64,000 nt of DNA from Spartinivicinus marinus (GTDB lineage: Bacteria; Pseudomonadota; Gammaproteobacteria; Pseudomonadales; Zooshikellaceae), in NCBI RefSeq assembly GCF_026309355.1, contig NZ_JAPJZK010000001.1, positions 6,379,411 to 6,443,410 on the forward strand, in the 5' to 3' direction. Shown here one piece after another: positions 55,958 through 64,000 of the stretch. Positions within the stretch are counted from its first letter, which is position 1. Each line of letters starts with the position of its first letter. The notes under the pieces were generated by a model that had not been told where the DNA came from, searched no databases, and was given only the letters and a program-made list of their open reading frames with translations. The position numbers were made by a program, and so were the translations under genes.

Positions 55958-56566
55958 TTATTGTGTTTTATAACCTGATATCAGGGTTTGCATGCTATTC
56001 ATTTGTTCTTGAATGGATTTTTTTAATTTATTAATTTTTATTTGTTCTTTTTCTTTATCTTCATTAGTTAAACTAATGACTTCAAAATAGCGCAAGCTTT
56101 CATGAACTTCACTAAAACGGTTTTCTAATTCAGCAATCAAACCAGTTAGTTTTGCACTTTGTTGTGCAACTAACTGAGAAATTTCCACATCTACATTTTG
56201 AGTAGACTCTTCTTTCTGGGTTGACGATTGCTCAGTTTTATATTGTTGATAAATATATCTAAGCCCAGCACTTATGTCATTTGCCAACCATTGGGACATA
56301 TTTTCTAAAAAGGTATCAATTGGACTATTCACTTCTTGCTTTCCAGTTAAGACACTGGAGTTGAGCTGTGAGCGAATATGAAAATTGACTACTTTACTGA
56401 GATCTTGATTGTCTACGTCTGCTTGCAAACTATCTTTCAAGCTATCTTGTAAATTATCCTGAACACTCTTAGTCACTGGTACTTCTTGAAAACTGTTAAT
56501 ACTAGCATCAATATCCGCAGTAGCTGATCCGTCTAAAGCTGAGTTATGTAAGCTCACAGTTGGCAT
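55958..56566 (-). CDS. Hypothetical coiled-coil protein, secretion-effector-like in composition
   Basis: The 202-residue acidic protein has a Ser/Asp/Gln-rich, apparently disordered N-terminus (1-60) with a near-repeat LQDSLKDSLQ, a helical middle (FLENMSQWLANDISAGLRYIYQQY) and a long C-terminal coiled coil (about 130-200). There is no signal peptide, membrane span or Cys. This composition is like type III secretion substrates or flagellar-type secreted proteins, but I recognise no family and the link is speculative. It stands alone between long gaps. Confidence 0.5.
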   Translation of the reverse strand: MPTVSLHNSALDGSATADIDASINSFQEVPVTKSVQDNLQDSLKDSLQADVDNQDLSKVVNFHIRSQLNSSVLTGKQEVNSPIDTFLENMSQWLANDISAGLRYIYQQYKTEQSSTQKEESTQNVDVEISQLVAQQSAKLTGLIAELENRFSEVHESLRYFEVISLTNEDKEKEQIKINKLKKSIQEQMNSMQTLISGYKTQ

Positions 56567-57317
56567 AGCTTAATTCCCTTGCGTAAATTTATTCGCATAC
56601 TACAATTGGTTCGTTACTCTCTTGGGCTAGCAATTGTGCTATATGTAGTATTTATTGCGTTATCTATGTTATAGAAAGTACTCAAAGCACTTCTTTGTTA
56701 TAGGTTGACCCTAAACACTATTATTTTGAATCTTTGTTACTAGTTCAACTCCATAATGTGGAAAACATGACTTGGTCACAAAAATAATTGATTATAAATA
56801 ACCCATATAAAATATAGCATGTGACAACCAAGCATTTATAATTGTATATATGCTTTGCAGAGGGGTATCAAACAGCATAAAGAATGATTTTTTGTCATCC
56901 CAATCATCACAATATACTTATATATAAACGCATATCAATCATCAAAGACAAATAAAAACACCAAATATACTGTTACTAAATTTTACATATTATTCACTAT
57001 ACCTTTCTTTTCTAAACATAAAATATAATCAGCATCAGCACCTAAAACTCTTTTTGTATAATAAGTTAAATTCCATCAGCTTCAACACTCATTTGTTAGG
57101 ATGGTCTAATCTTAAGAACGTTTTTCACCACCCTATAAAATACTTAATAAACTGAATAAAAAAATATTTTTTACCTCATTTTGATATAGCAGACCTCTAA
57201 ATGACCAACTAGAGTCTCTTTGCATAGTAACTGGGTAAGCCGTCAAAACCTTTTACATTGACCTAAATGATTTTAAATAGGAAAAAACAGGCTTACTTGC
57301 TCATGGAGGAGATCAAC
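56567..57317. other. Long AT-rich intergenic region
   Basis: I see no supported gene, RNA or long repeat in these 751 bp. The last 15 bases contain the GGAGGAG ribosome site of the M4 protease. Confidence 0.45.
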
Positions 57318-59495
57318 ATGCTACCAATACCTTCTTTGATAAAGCTTTTCACAGGTAAACCTTCAATATTTTTTACAAGCTTATTACTATGTCTGCCCTG
57401 TTGGTCTGCTGAAATGACCTCAATTAACTTGACACCAACTGAGTCAAACCAAACGATTCAGCAACTTCTGAACCTACCTGATTATGAAAGCGTGAAATTC
57501 ATTCGCTCAGTCAACATTGCCAAATCCCATCGCAAAGTACGGTATCAGCAACAATTTCATGGCATTCCTGTCTGGGATACTAATATTACGACCGAACTGG
57601 ATGCTAATGGGGGACTCATTACTATTAGTGGCTACTTATTAAAAGGCATTGCCGCAGACATCCCCAACCCTATCACCCAATTATCAGCTACTAAGGCTCT
57701 GCAATTGGCTATCAAGACAGCCAATATCCCTGAAAACAAACTAGCTACCCTTGAAAATCAGTCAGTCAAGCCATTTATTTATCAAGATAAATCGGGCACT
57801 GCTCGCCTGGTGTTTAGGGTATCCTTCGTTAGCCATGACCCTCAGCCTAAACGTCCTCACTATATTATTGATGCAATTAATGGCGAAATCATTGATTCCT
57901 GGGAAGGTCTAACCCTCAACCAAGCAAGCGGCCCAGGCGGTAACGAAAAAACAGGCTTATATGAATATGGTATTGATTATGGTTTTTTAACCGTAACGGA
58001 TGATTGCCAGATGTCTAATAAACATGTGGAAACCATTAACCTCAACCATAAACGCTCAGGAGGCGAAATACATCAATTTAAGTGCCCAAGCAATACTGAA
58101 AAACCCATTAATGGCGCCTACTCTCCCCTTAATGATGCCCATTACTTCGGTAGTGTCGTATTTGCTATGTATAATAAATGGTTTAATAGCTCTCCCCTCT
58201 CCTTTAAACTAAAAATGCGAGTTCATTATAGTAATGGTTATGAGAATGCCTTTTGGGATGGCAAACAAATGACCTTTGGCGATGGACGCAACCTATTTTA
58301 TCCTTTAGTAAGCTTAGATGTGGTATCTCATGAAGTATCCCATGGTTTTACCGAGCAACATTCTAATCTTATTTATCGCTATCAATCAGGAGGAATAAAT
58401 GAATCATTTTCTGATATTGCAGGTGAGGCCGCTGAGTTTTACATGAAAGGCAGTAATGATTGGATGGTAGGTGCTGATATCTTTAAACAGTCAGGAGCAC
58501 TGCGCTATTTTGATGACCCAACGAAAGACAACCGTTCAATCGGTCATACCAAAGATTATCGCAAAGGCCTAGATGTACACTACAGCTCTGGTATATTTAA
58601 TAAAGCTTTTTATTTGCTTGCTACAACACCTGGCTGGAATACTCATAAAGCATTTGAAGTATTTGTTAAAGCCAACCAGCTTTACTGGCGTCGTTCAACT
58701 GACTTCAATGAGGGCGGTTGCGGCGTAGTCACTGCCGCTAAGGATCTGGCTTATCATGCTGACCAGGTAGAGGCCGCTTTTGCTAAAGTGGGTGTAAATG
58801 CCAGTTGTGTATCGCCTAATGATGAAGTGTTTACCTTAGCTAATGCCAAAATCATGCCTGATTTAACAGGCAAACAAGACCAAAAACGTTACTACAAACT
58901 CAATGTGCCTTTTGGAATGCATAATTTGCAATTTATCAGTTGGGGGGGCACTGGCAACGTTAATTTATATGTAAAACATAAACAAATACCAACTCCCCAT
59001 ATTTGGGACTGCCAGGCGACTAAAGCTGATAATAATGAAGCTTGTGTTATTGATAAACCAAAAGCTGGTACTTATTATCTAATGCTGCATGGTGGTGCCG
59101 CTTACCAACAAGTATCATTGGTTGGGCAATATGAAATGCGAGTGAAAAACTTAGAAAATACAACTGACTATAAAATTCCTGATCGAGATTTTGATGGAAT
59201 AAAAAGCCATATCAACGTAGGTTTAGGTAATACCGTGATTCGCGCCAGAGTGACAGTTGATATTAAGCATACCGCTGTGGGGGATTTATCAATTTACTTA
59301 ATCAGCCCTGATAACAAGCGTCACCTGCTTAAACCCTTTTCAGCCGGTGATACTACCAAGAATCTCAATCAGTATTACGACATTCAGTTAGCTGATTTAC
59401 AACAAGGGGGCACCTGGTCATTGCATGTTAAAGATATGTTAAGTAAAGAAACAGGCTATCTTGACAGCTGGCGGCTAGAGTTATTTGATCGTTAA
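57318..59495 (+). CDS. Secreted M4 (thermolysin/vibriolysin-type) metalloprotease
   Basis: I start at ATG 57318 because GGAGGAG lies 6 nt upstream; the frame is open further but without a ribosome site. The 725-residue preproprotein has a signal peptide (about 12-36), an FTP/PepSY propeptide (about 40-205), the M4 domain (about 215-510) with zinc site SHEVSHGF, the third ligand in GGINESFSDIAGEA and the DVHYSSGIFNKAF active-site His, then a pre-peptidase C-terminal domain (about 530-620) and a P/homo-B-like domain (about 625-725, with VGDLSIYLISP and GTWSLHVKD). It should mature by self-cleavage outside the cell. Confidence 0.94.
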   Translation: MLPIPSLIKLFTGKPSIFFTSLLLCLPCWSAEMTSINLTPTESNQTIQQLLNLPDYESVKFIRSVNIAKSHRKVRYQQQFHGIPVWDTNITTELDANGGLITISGYLLKGIAADIPNPITQLSATKALQLAIKTANIPENKLATLENQSVKPFIYQDKSGTARLVFRVSFVSHDPQPKRPHYIIDAINGEIIDSWEGLTLNQASGPGGNEKTGLYEYGIDYGFLTVTDDCQMSNKHVETINLNHKRSGGEIHQFKCPSNTEKPINGAYSPLNDAHYFGSVVFAMYNKWFNSSPLSFKLKMRVHYSNGYENAFWDGKQMTFGDGRNLFYPLVSLDVVSHEVSHGFTEQHSNLIYRYQSGGINESFSDIAGEAAEFYMKGSNDWMVGADIFKQSGALRYFDDPTKDNRSIGHTKDYRKGLDVHYSSGIFNKAFYLLATTPGWNTHKAFEVFVKANQLYWRRSTDFNEGGCGVVTAAKDLAYHADQVEAAFAKVGVNASCVSPNDEVFTLANAKIMPDLTGKQDQKRYYKLNVPFGMHNLQFISWGGTGNVNLYVKHKQIPTPHIWDCQATKADNNEACVIDKPKAGTYYLMLHGGAAYQQVSLVGQYEMRVKNLENTTDYKIPDRDFDGIKSHINVGLGNTVIRARVTVDIKHTAVGDLSIYLISPDNKRHLLKPFSAGDTTKNLNQYYDIQLADLQQGGTWSLHVKDMLSKETGYLDSWRLELFDR

Positions 59496-59509
59496 ACCAC
59501 TCCCTTCCC

Positions 59510-59529
59510 AACTACTTGAGCCAGTAGTT
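59510..59529 (+). terminator. Possible terminator of the M4 protease gene
   Basis: AACTACT and AGTAGTT make a 7-bp stem with a 6-base loop 15 bp after the stop. The same bases can also pair in a larger CCAGTAG/CTACTGG hairpin ending at 59549. The U-run is weak. Confidence 0.35.
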
Positions 59530-59565
59530 ATAGTATTGTTTATTAGCTACTGGTCGTCAGTCGTT

Positions 59566-60006
59566 TTACTCTTCGGTTTCTTTTTGATTTGCTGAATCAG
59601 TAAAAAGCCAATGATGATCACAATCAAGGCATTTCAACTTGCCTCTGCGATAAGGTAATGGGATATGGAAAATAAACAAGCCTAAAAAAGCTATTTTCCA
59701 ACGTGTACGCTGCTCTTCTACTTGAACACTATTACATTTGGGACAGTGAATTTTATATTCATCTTCAATAGCATATTGACCACTCGCTAAATTGGCCACA
59801 ATTTGTTTTGCTTGTTCAACTTGATCAGCATGTACTTGAACTTTAACCCCTCCTAGCGCATTAGAAAGCATCCAATCAGCCCAAATATGGTGCTCGTGTG
59901 CTACCGTTGCGAAAATCCCTTCTGCTTCTAGCTTTCCTCGTGCCAAATGTGCTTGAATGGCATCGGTATAACTACCCACTGTCACCAACTGTTTATTTTT
60001 ATTCAT
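59566..60006 (-). CDS. DUF2007 protein with zinc ribbon
   Basis: The 146-residue protein begins with a DUF2007 domain (VTVGSYTDAIQAHLARGKLEAEGI, ALGGVKVQVHADQVEQAKQI) and ends with a treble-clef-like ribbon CPKC...CLDC (about 88-130). DUF2007 is described as a putative signal-transducing, PII-like fold; no function is proven. It starts 6 bp after the stop of the upstream binding-protein gene, so the two may be co-transcribed. Confidence 0.85.
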   Translation of the reverse strand: MNKNKQLVTVGSYTDAIQAHLARGKLEAEGIFATVAHEHHIWADWMLSNALGGVKVQVHADQVEQAKQIVANLASGQYAIEDEYKIHCPKCNSVQVEEQRTRWKIAFLGLFIFHIPLPYRRGKLKCLDCDHHWLFTDSANQKETEE

Positions 60007-60012
60007 AAGTAT

Positions 60013-60789
60013 CTAATAGTTAATATACTGTGAAAATATTTTTTGATAAGTACCATCCTGCAAAATACTAAATAAAGCTGAGTCAAACAAGGGAATAATA
60101 GCATTTAAGTGGTCTTTCTTAGCAAACACAACATAAGCAGGCGTTGAGCTTAGTGGGGGATTAATAGGGATAATCTGATCATATCCACGCTGTTTTACCA
60201 TATAACTGCCAACATGATAGTTGGTTAACACAGCATCTATTCGTTTTCTTTTTAACAACCCAAAACTTTGAGCATCTTCTCTCACATCCACCTGACGTAT
60301 TTTTTGCTCTGCCACTGCTAAAGCAAATGCAGGGGTAGTTTTAAAGCCTCGATTAACGGCTATTGACCGTTGATATAGGTCTTCAAGGGAGCTGTAAGTA
60401 AAACGATTTTCCTTGTGAACAAATAATGTATATTGAGTAATATGGATTGGCATTCGGGTATAATGCAGATAAGGCTCACGATCTGGGGTTTTAAAATAGG
60501 CAATAACACAGTCTTCCTTTCCTTGCTTAACCCTTTTACCGATTCGCTTCCACGGTTTTAGGACAAATGTGAAATTAATATTAATCCTTTTACCAATGGC
60601 TGCTACCACATCAATATCAATACCCTTAATATTACCCTCCTGCTCAATGACAAAAGGCTCATATACAGTACTGACACAGATGACTGACAGTTTTGAGTTT
60701 GCCGCAGTAGACTCTAGTACATTACCAAACAAAAACAGCCCTGTTGCGACCAACTGACTGCAAACACAACGACACCTTGTGATACTCAT
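60013..60789 (-). CDS. Lone SBP_bac_3 solute-binding protein
   Basis: The 258-residue protein has a Cys-rich leader (about 1-30) and the family 3 fold: VICVSTVYEPFVIEQEG, GIDIDVVAAIGKRININF, LKPWKRIGKRVKQG and a C-terminal DGTYQKIFSQYINY. The second lobe has VNRGFKTTPAFALA. No permease genes are adjacent. DUF2007 follows at 6 bp. Confidence 0.82.
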   Translation of the reverse strand: MSITRCRCVCSQLVATGLFLFGNVLESTAANSKLSVICVSTVYEPFVIEQEGNIKGIDIDVVAAIGKRININFTFVLKPWKRIGKRVKQGKEDCVIAYFKTPDREPYLHYTRMPIHITQYTLFVHKENRFTYSSLEDLYQRSIAVNRGFKTTPAFALAVAEQKIRQVDVREDAQSFGLLKRKRIDAVLTNYHVGSYMVKQRGYDQIIPINPPLSSTPAYVVFAKKDHLNAIIPLFDSALFSILQDGTYQKIFSQYINY

Positions 60790-60895
60790 TAGCTCTGTAG
60801 CAATATAAATGACAAAAGTAGTGGTGTTTCAGTATAGTTTATCAGTACCTGTAATGCCGGTGCTGATACCTGAATAGAGGTTATATTCCGCTACT

Positions 60896-61185
60896 TTATA
60901 ATGATTTTAAGAAATTAATAACTGATTCTCGCTCAGACTCTGCTAGTTGCTTAAACTGCTCAACTACCCGGACAGCTTCACTACCATGCCATAGCACTGC
61001 TTCGAGCAAGTTATGGGCTCGACCATCATGTAAATAACGAGGGTCATTCGTAGTGGCTTCGACCAGACCAACTCCCCATAACGGTGGAGTACGCTATTCA
61101 GCGGCAGAAGCCTGGGTGGCAGGCAAACTATCCGCTAGTTGCTCGCCCATATCAAGTAATAACAAGTCGGTGTAAGGCCTAATTA
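60896..61185 (-). pseudogene. 3' part of an interrupted di-haem oxidoreductase (DUF1111) gene
   Basis: On the minus strand the frame reads RPYTDLLLLDMGEQLADSLP, then after a stop RTPPLWGVGL, YLHDGRAHNLLEAVLWHG and a final INFLKSL, which is the C-terminal third of a DUF1111 di-haem (thiol oxidoreductase) protein. A TAG at 61094-61096 breaks the frame just before RTPPLW. The rest of the gene continues in frame at 63016 on the far side of the insertion sequence. Confidence 0.8.
61180..61185. repeat. Target site duplication, left
   Basis: TAATTA here and at 63016-63021 flank the insertion sequence. Joining the flanks through one copy restores CAA GTA ATT AGG CCT, in frame with the di-haem gene. 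A shared C could make it 7 bp. Confidence 0.75.
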
Positions 61186-63015
61186 GTGCCTGACAGAAAA
61201 GTAGTCTAGTTTGCCAGTTGAAGGGGCAACTATTTTGGTCTTATAAGTTAATATTACTCATTTATGACTGTTTTTGACTTGGGTATATAAAATAAGGTTG
61301 TTTTTTGATCAAGCTTCTTTAGAATCGTCTTTTCACAGACAGCCAAACCTAGCCAGTTAGGCAAAGGCTCACTGGAAAATTATTTTAAATCTCAGTTAAG
61401 GACTATTAAGCTGCTTTTTTACGTATTCTTTTGGCTTGACGGTATTGCTCCTCTTTTTCTTGTTTATACAATAAGGCACCTAACTTTTGGATATTTCGTG
61501 CTAATACAGCAAATGAAACGTAACGCCTGAAGCCATTAATACCGCTATCTGGACATCGGTCAAGGCCATGTACTTCAAGCGCATTAATAGCAGACTCAAC
61601 CGCTGAGTGCTGCTTTCTTGCTTTTTTGAAAGCCTCATCGTTTTCACGTTCTGTTTCCTTTTTTGATAAACGTCCTTTTTTAGGCAGCACTACCCGATTT
61701 AATTCTTCGGCCAACTTCAACTGATTCTCAGGTGAATGAAACCCTTTATCAAAACTGCACTGGTTGAGCTCAGGGAATTTAGCTTTGGTTGCTCTGATCA
61801 TGACGATGGCAACATCAACATCTTGCTCTTTTTCCATCACACGATGGTGAAGAATAAAGCCATGCTGACATTCCATAACACACACTTTAATACCTAATTC
61901 CACTGGTACCCCTGCTTTCCCTTTGCTCACCCACTCAGTGTGAGGTTGAAATATTGAGTAAACTTTTTCATCAGCTGGGACTTTTTCATCTTCGACTACT
62001 CGCCTGTGAATTTGCGACACCTGCCGTTTAGCATGAGAAAGATTGTTGGCAATATTTCGTAATAACCAAATCGGGGCTGCTATGGCTTTAAGCTTATCCA
62101 ATGTGAGTTCAGCTTTATCAATAAACCATTGCGCTTTATTCAGATAGTTGATATGTGTCTCACGTTTCTTGTCATCGGCATTTTTTGCTTTTGATTGGTT
62201 GCTTTGCCTTGCCTGATTAAAGCATTTTTTAAGTGACTTCAGATTGTGCCTATGTTGTCGCCAATCACTTAAATGGTAGTTTTCGCCCATATCAGCTAGT
62301 TGATTAATCACTTTTCTCATTGCATCCCATAATAAACTGATATCAGTGGGATAATGAACAGCTGTTTCTACCACAAATGAGTCACAACGCCCTTCAAGGC
62401 TTGCTTCTTCGTTTTTTTTTAACAGTTTATGCCCTGTCTCGACGACAACTGTGTTAATTTTGTCCAGAATTTCTGGGGTCAAAAGAGAGACGTTATCTTT
62501 TATGGTCTGCAAGTGATATTCTGTCAGATCTTCCCAATTGACACCATGCCCTAACATCGCTCGAATAGTTCGATGCTGATTCACTAATTCATGCAAACGA
62601 TCATAGTCACAATTTAAGTTGATGCGCAAAACCCCCATCACCAGTATTTTCCAAAGTTCCATGCCTGGCCTTCCAAGTCTTGGATTCGTTTTACCCACTA
62701 TAGACTCCTCTAAAATAGTGAATACCTGCTCTCTAACTTCGGGTGTAATATAAATGTACTGTAATCCCTTTAACAATTGAGGCACATCATCTCTAGACTT
62801 CGGGTCAAACTTGATCTCGGTAATATCTGTTTGGCCGAATTGAAGTTGTGGGTTTTGGACTTGCCTCATATCGTATTCTCCGCGAAGTTTGGCTGGTTTT
62901 AACTAAAAACCTAGGCCGATTCATTTTTATGAGGACTTAATATAGCAATCTTCGATGACGGATTTATGATGAATTATCTTATTTATCAATCAGTTATGAT
63001 TTTTCGGTCAAGCAC
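61186..63015 (-). mobile_element. ISNCY-like insertion sequence, about 1830 bp
   Basis: The left end reads GTGCCTGACAGAAAAG and the complement of the right end reads GTGCTTGACCGAAAAA, so the terminal inverted repeats agree at 13 of the first 15 bases. TAATTA is duplicated on both sides. The element holds a single transposase gene and has split a DUF1111 gene. A second pair of inverted segments, with CAGCCAAAC, lies inside both ends and may be transposase-binding sites. Confidence 0.85.
61406..62869 (-). CDS. ISNCY family transposase
   Basis: The 487-residue protein has an N-terminal DNA-binding region (GRPGMELWKILVMGVLR), and a DDE core with likely acidic residues in EGRCDSFVVET, CSFDKGFHSPENQ and KQHSAVESAINALEVHGLDRCPD, and a strongly basic C-terminus (YRQAKRIRKK). 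The lay-out fits ISNCY (ISDol1-like) transposases. The frame is intact, so the element may still move. Start ATG at 62869. Confidence 0.88.
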   Translation of the reverse strand: MRQVQNPQLQFGQTDITEIKFDPKSRDDVPQLLKGLQYIYITPEVREQVFTILEESIVGKTNPRLGRPGMELWKILVMGVLRINLNCDYDRLHELVNQHRTIRAMLGHGVNWEDLTEYHLQTIKDNVSLLTPEILDKINTVVVETGHKLLKKNEEASLEGRCDSFVVETAVHYPTDISLLWDAMRKVINQLADMGENYHLSDWRQHRHNLKSLKKCFNQARQSNQSKAKNADDKKRETHINYLNKAQWFIDKAELTLDKLKAIAAPIWLLRNIANNLSHAKRQVSQIHRRVVEDEKVPADEKVYSIFQPHTEWVSKGKAGVPVELGIKVCVMECQHGFILHHRVMEKEQDVDVAIVMIRATKAKFPELNQCSFDKGFHSPENQLKLAEELNRVVLPKKGRLSKKETERENDEAFKKARKQHSAVESAINALEVHGLDRCPDSGINGFRRYVSFAVLARNIQKLGALLYKQEKEEQYRQAKRIRKKAA

Positions 63016-63647
63016 TAATTACTTGGTTACGCAATTCAGGGTAGGGATGATATTGACTCGTTGTCAACTCTGCTCGATGACAATCTTCACACCCAATTTG
63101 TTTAAATAATTTTTCACCCTGCTTAACTGAATTACCCAACACCTGACGTTTGGGCGGCACCCCCAATAACCGAATGTAATCAACCAGAATCGCTAATGAT
63201 TCTGCTGATAATTCCTGGCTACCATTGTCCCCCTTAAATAGTGAATTGGTCACTCCCATATCTTCATGTAATGCAGCCGCTACCCGTTGCACTTGAAAAC
63301 AGCGGTTTAATATCATTGTTATCGGGTGTGGGTGGCTGAAGCTCACTTGAAACAGGTACCAACCTAAACAGCTGATTATTGCCCCCATGAAAATCCCATT
63401 GCTGTAAATTTCCTCCATTTTCTTGCTGCCATTCAGCAATATCCAGCGCTTTACCACTATGCAGGTTCACAATTTTATAGGTACTGTTTCCTACTTCCTC
63501 AATAATAAACTGTTGTGCAATGGTATTATTTTCTTCCCACTGATGAATATTACTACCGTTTGCTATTTCCCCCTTCACTACTTCTAAACATTTATTACTA
63601 TGAACCGATTTTATTAAATAATGTTGATTAGAATTAATCTCTGCCAA
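63016..63647 (-). pseudogene. 5' part: ricin-type lectin joined to a truncated di-haem oxidoreductase
   Basis: From 63647 (a TTG just after an in-frame stop) the frame encodes a ricin-B-like lectin domain with repeated NIHQW and NLQQW units and a Pro-rich linker QPPTPDNND. It then runs into a short chance tail. In the next frame, starting about 63305, the sequence is QVQRVAAALHEDMGVTNSLF, then LVDYIRLLGVP and GCEDCH (a c-type haem site), the central part of DUF1111 proteins, up to RNQVI at the target site. So a lectin/di-haem fusion has lost its signal peptide and some 200 di-haem residues, shifted frame, and been split by the insertion sequence. Confidence 0.7.
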
Positions 63648-63745
63648 TAATTAATTACTTAAAACACTAAAACCAATAACAGTCACATGAAAAGTCTTAG
63701 AATAGGCTTGTTTTTTTTCCACTATAGTCATTCAAATACTCCCAC

Positions 63746-63786
63746 GAGCATAAGTCAGGTATCCCCTTCACCTTGACTATATGCTC
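63746..63786 (-). terminator. Stem-loop after the right-edge gene
   Basis: GAGCATA/TATGCTC, AGTCA/TGACT and GGT/ACC stack into an interrupted 15-bp stem with a 9-base loop about 90 bp downstream of the minus-strand gene that ends at 63879. There is no good U-run. Confidence 0.4.
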
Positions 63787-63878
63787 GCCAATCATCAGGT
63801 ATAAAATTCGTTAAATATAAGATATGGATGGGAAGCACTACAGAACCAATCTGTTTTTTAGTGCTTCATATTATTGAG

Positions 63879-64000
63879 TTATTTTCGCATATGTTTACGA
63901 ATGAATTGTCCAGATTCCGATAGTTGTCCAGTAGACCAACCACCCTGGCTACTGGCTCCTGGTTGCAGTGCTGCCGAGCTCTCTTGTTTGTCACATAAAG
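63879..64000 (-). CDS. C-terminal end of a gene cut by the window edge
   Basis: Forty codons are visible, ending GQLSESGQFIRKHMRK before TAA. Composition is polar, with Ser, Gln and Gly runs. Codon usage and the clean frame look real, but too little is visible to name a family. It reads toward the lectin/di-haem pseudogene. Confidence 0.5.
   Translation of the reverse strand, partial: LCDKQESSAALQPGASSQGGWSTGQLSESGQFIRKHMRK

Noticed and set aside
61322..62922. Shorter insertion sequence bounded by GAATCG and CAGCCAAAC inverted segments
   Set aside because: The outer ends at 61186 and 63015 have better inverted repeats, an exact TAATTA duplication and restore the target gene; the inner segments are probably sub-terminal sites.

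Overview
The window reads as chromosomal DNA of a free-living, motile, low-GC marine gammaproteobacterium, probably of the Oceanospirillales type (Zooshikella or Spartinivicinus relatives are my best guess, an inference from gene content and codon style only). It carries many separate chemotaxis and c-di-GMP genes, secreted proteases, lone periplasmic solute-binding proteins, and many small repeats in the gaps between genes. I saw no rRNA, tRNA, CRISPR array or prophage.

Region by region. 0-9.4 kb: a cut-off PstS-like binding protein, a proline-rich repeat protein, an mcl-PHA-depolymerase-like hydrolase, a periplasmic cyclophilin, the SRP RNA gene (ffs), a patatin-like lipase, a YdjM-type membrane protein, a double-rhodanese protein, a deleted binding-protein remnant and a dienelactone-hydrolase-like protein. 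9.4-17 kb: gluconeogenesis and propionate use, with ppsA divergent from its regulator ppsR, then prpBCD of the methylcitrate cycle. 17-25.5 kb: an aquaporin, a diguanylate cyclase followed by a PilZ protein, a solute-binding protein, a secreted M12-like metalloprotease with a separate propeptide-like partner, and a SMI1/KNR4 protein. 25.8-29 kb: a LivK-like binding protein followed at once by a transmembrane chemoreceptor. 29-33.4 kb: a lone type III secretion chaperone, a TauE/SafE permease and a MOSC-flavin reductase-ferredoxin fusion.

33.5-42.6 kb is the most notable block: REC-HD-GYP, CheW, CheR-TPR, CheW, a soluble globin-coupled chemoreceptor, CheA-REC and CheB, all on one strand. The parts match a Wsp system, but the receptor is a predicted haem/oxygen sensor and the output protein is a predicted c-di-GMP phosphodiesterase instead of the WspR cyclase.

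42.6-50 kb: an NCS1 permease, a TfoX C-terminal-domain protein, two more lone binding proteins, an orphan ParB-type DNA-binding protein and small secreted proteins. 50-55.5 kb: a tripartite tricarboxylate transporter (tctCBA) facing a CitAB/DcuSR-type two-component pair. 56-60.8 kb: a coiled-coil protein, an M4 metalloprotease, a DUF2007 protein and another binding protein. 60.9-63.6 kb: a decayed lectin/di-haem oxidoreductase gene split by an ISNCY-like insertion sequence whose ends and target duplication can be read directly.

At least three families of small non-coding repeats occur: a ~127-bp element with TATACCC ends (two good copies and several worn ones), a 176-bp MITE-like element with 19-bp terminal inverted repeats and a 6-bp target duplication, and a ~164-bp element with imperfect inverted ends, one end of which recurs 40 kb away.
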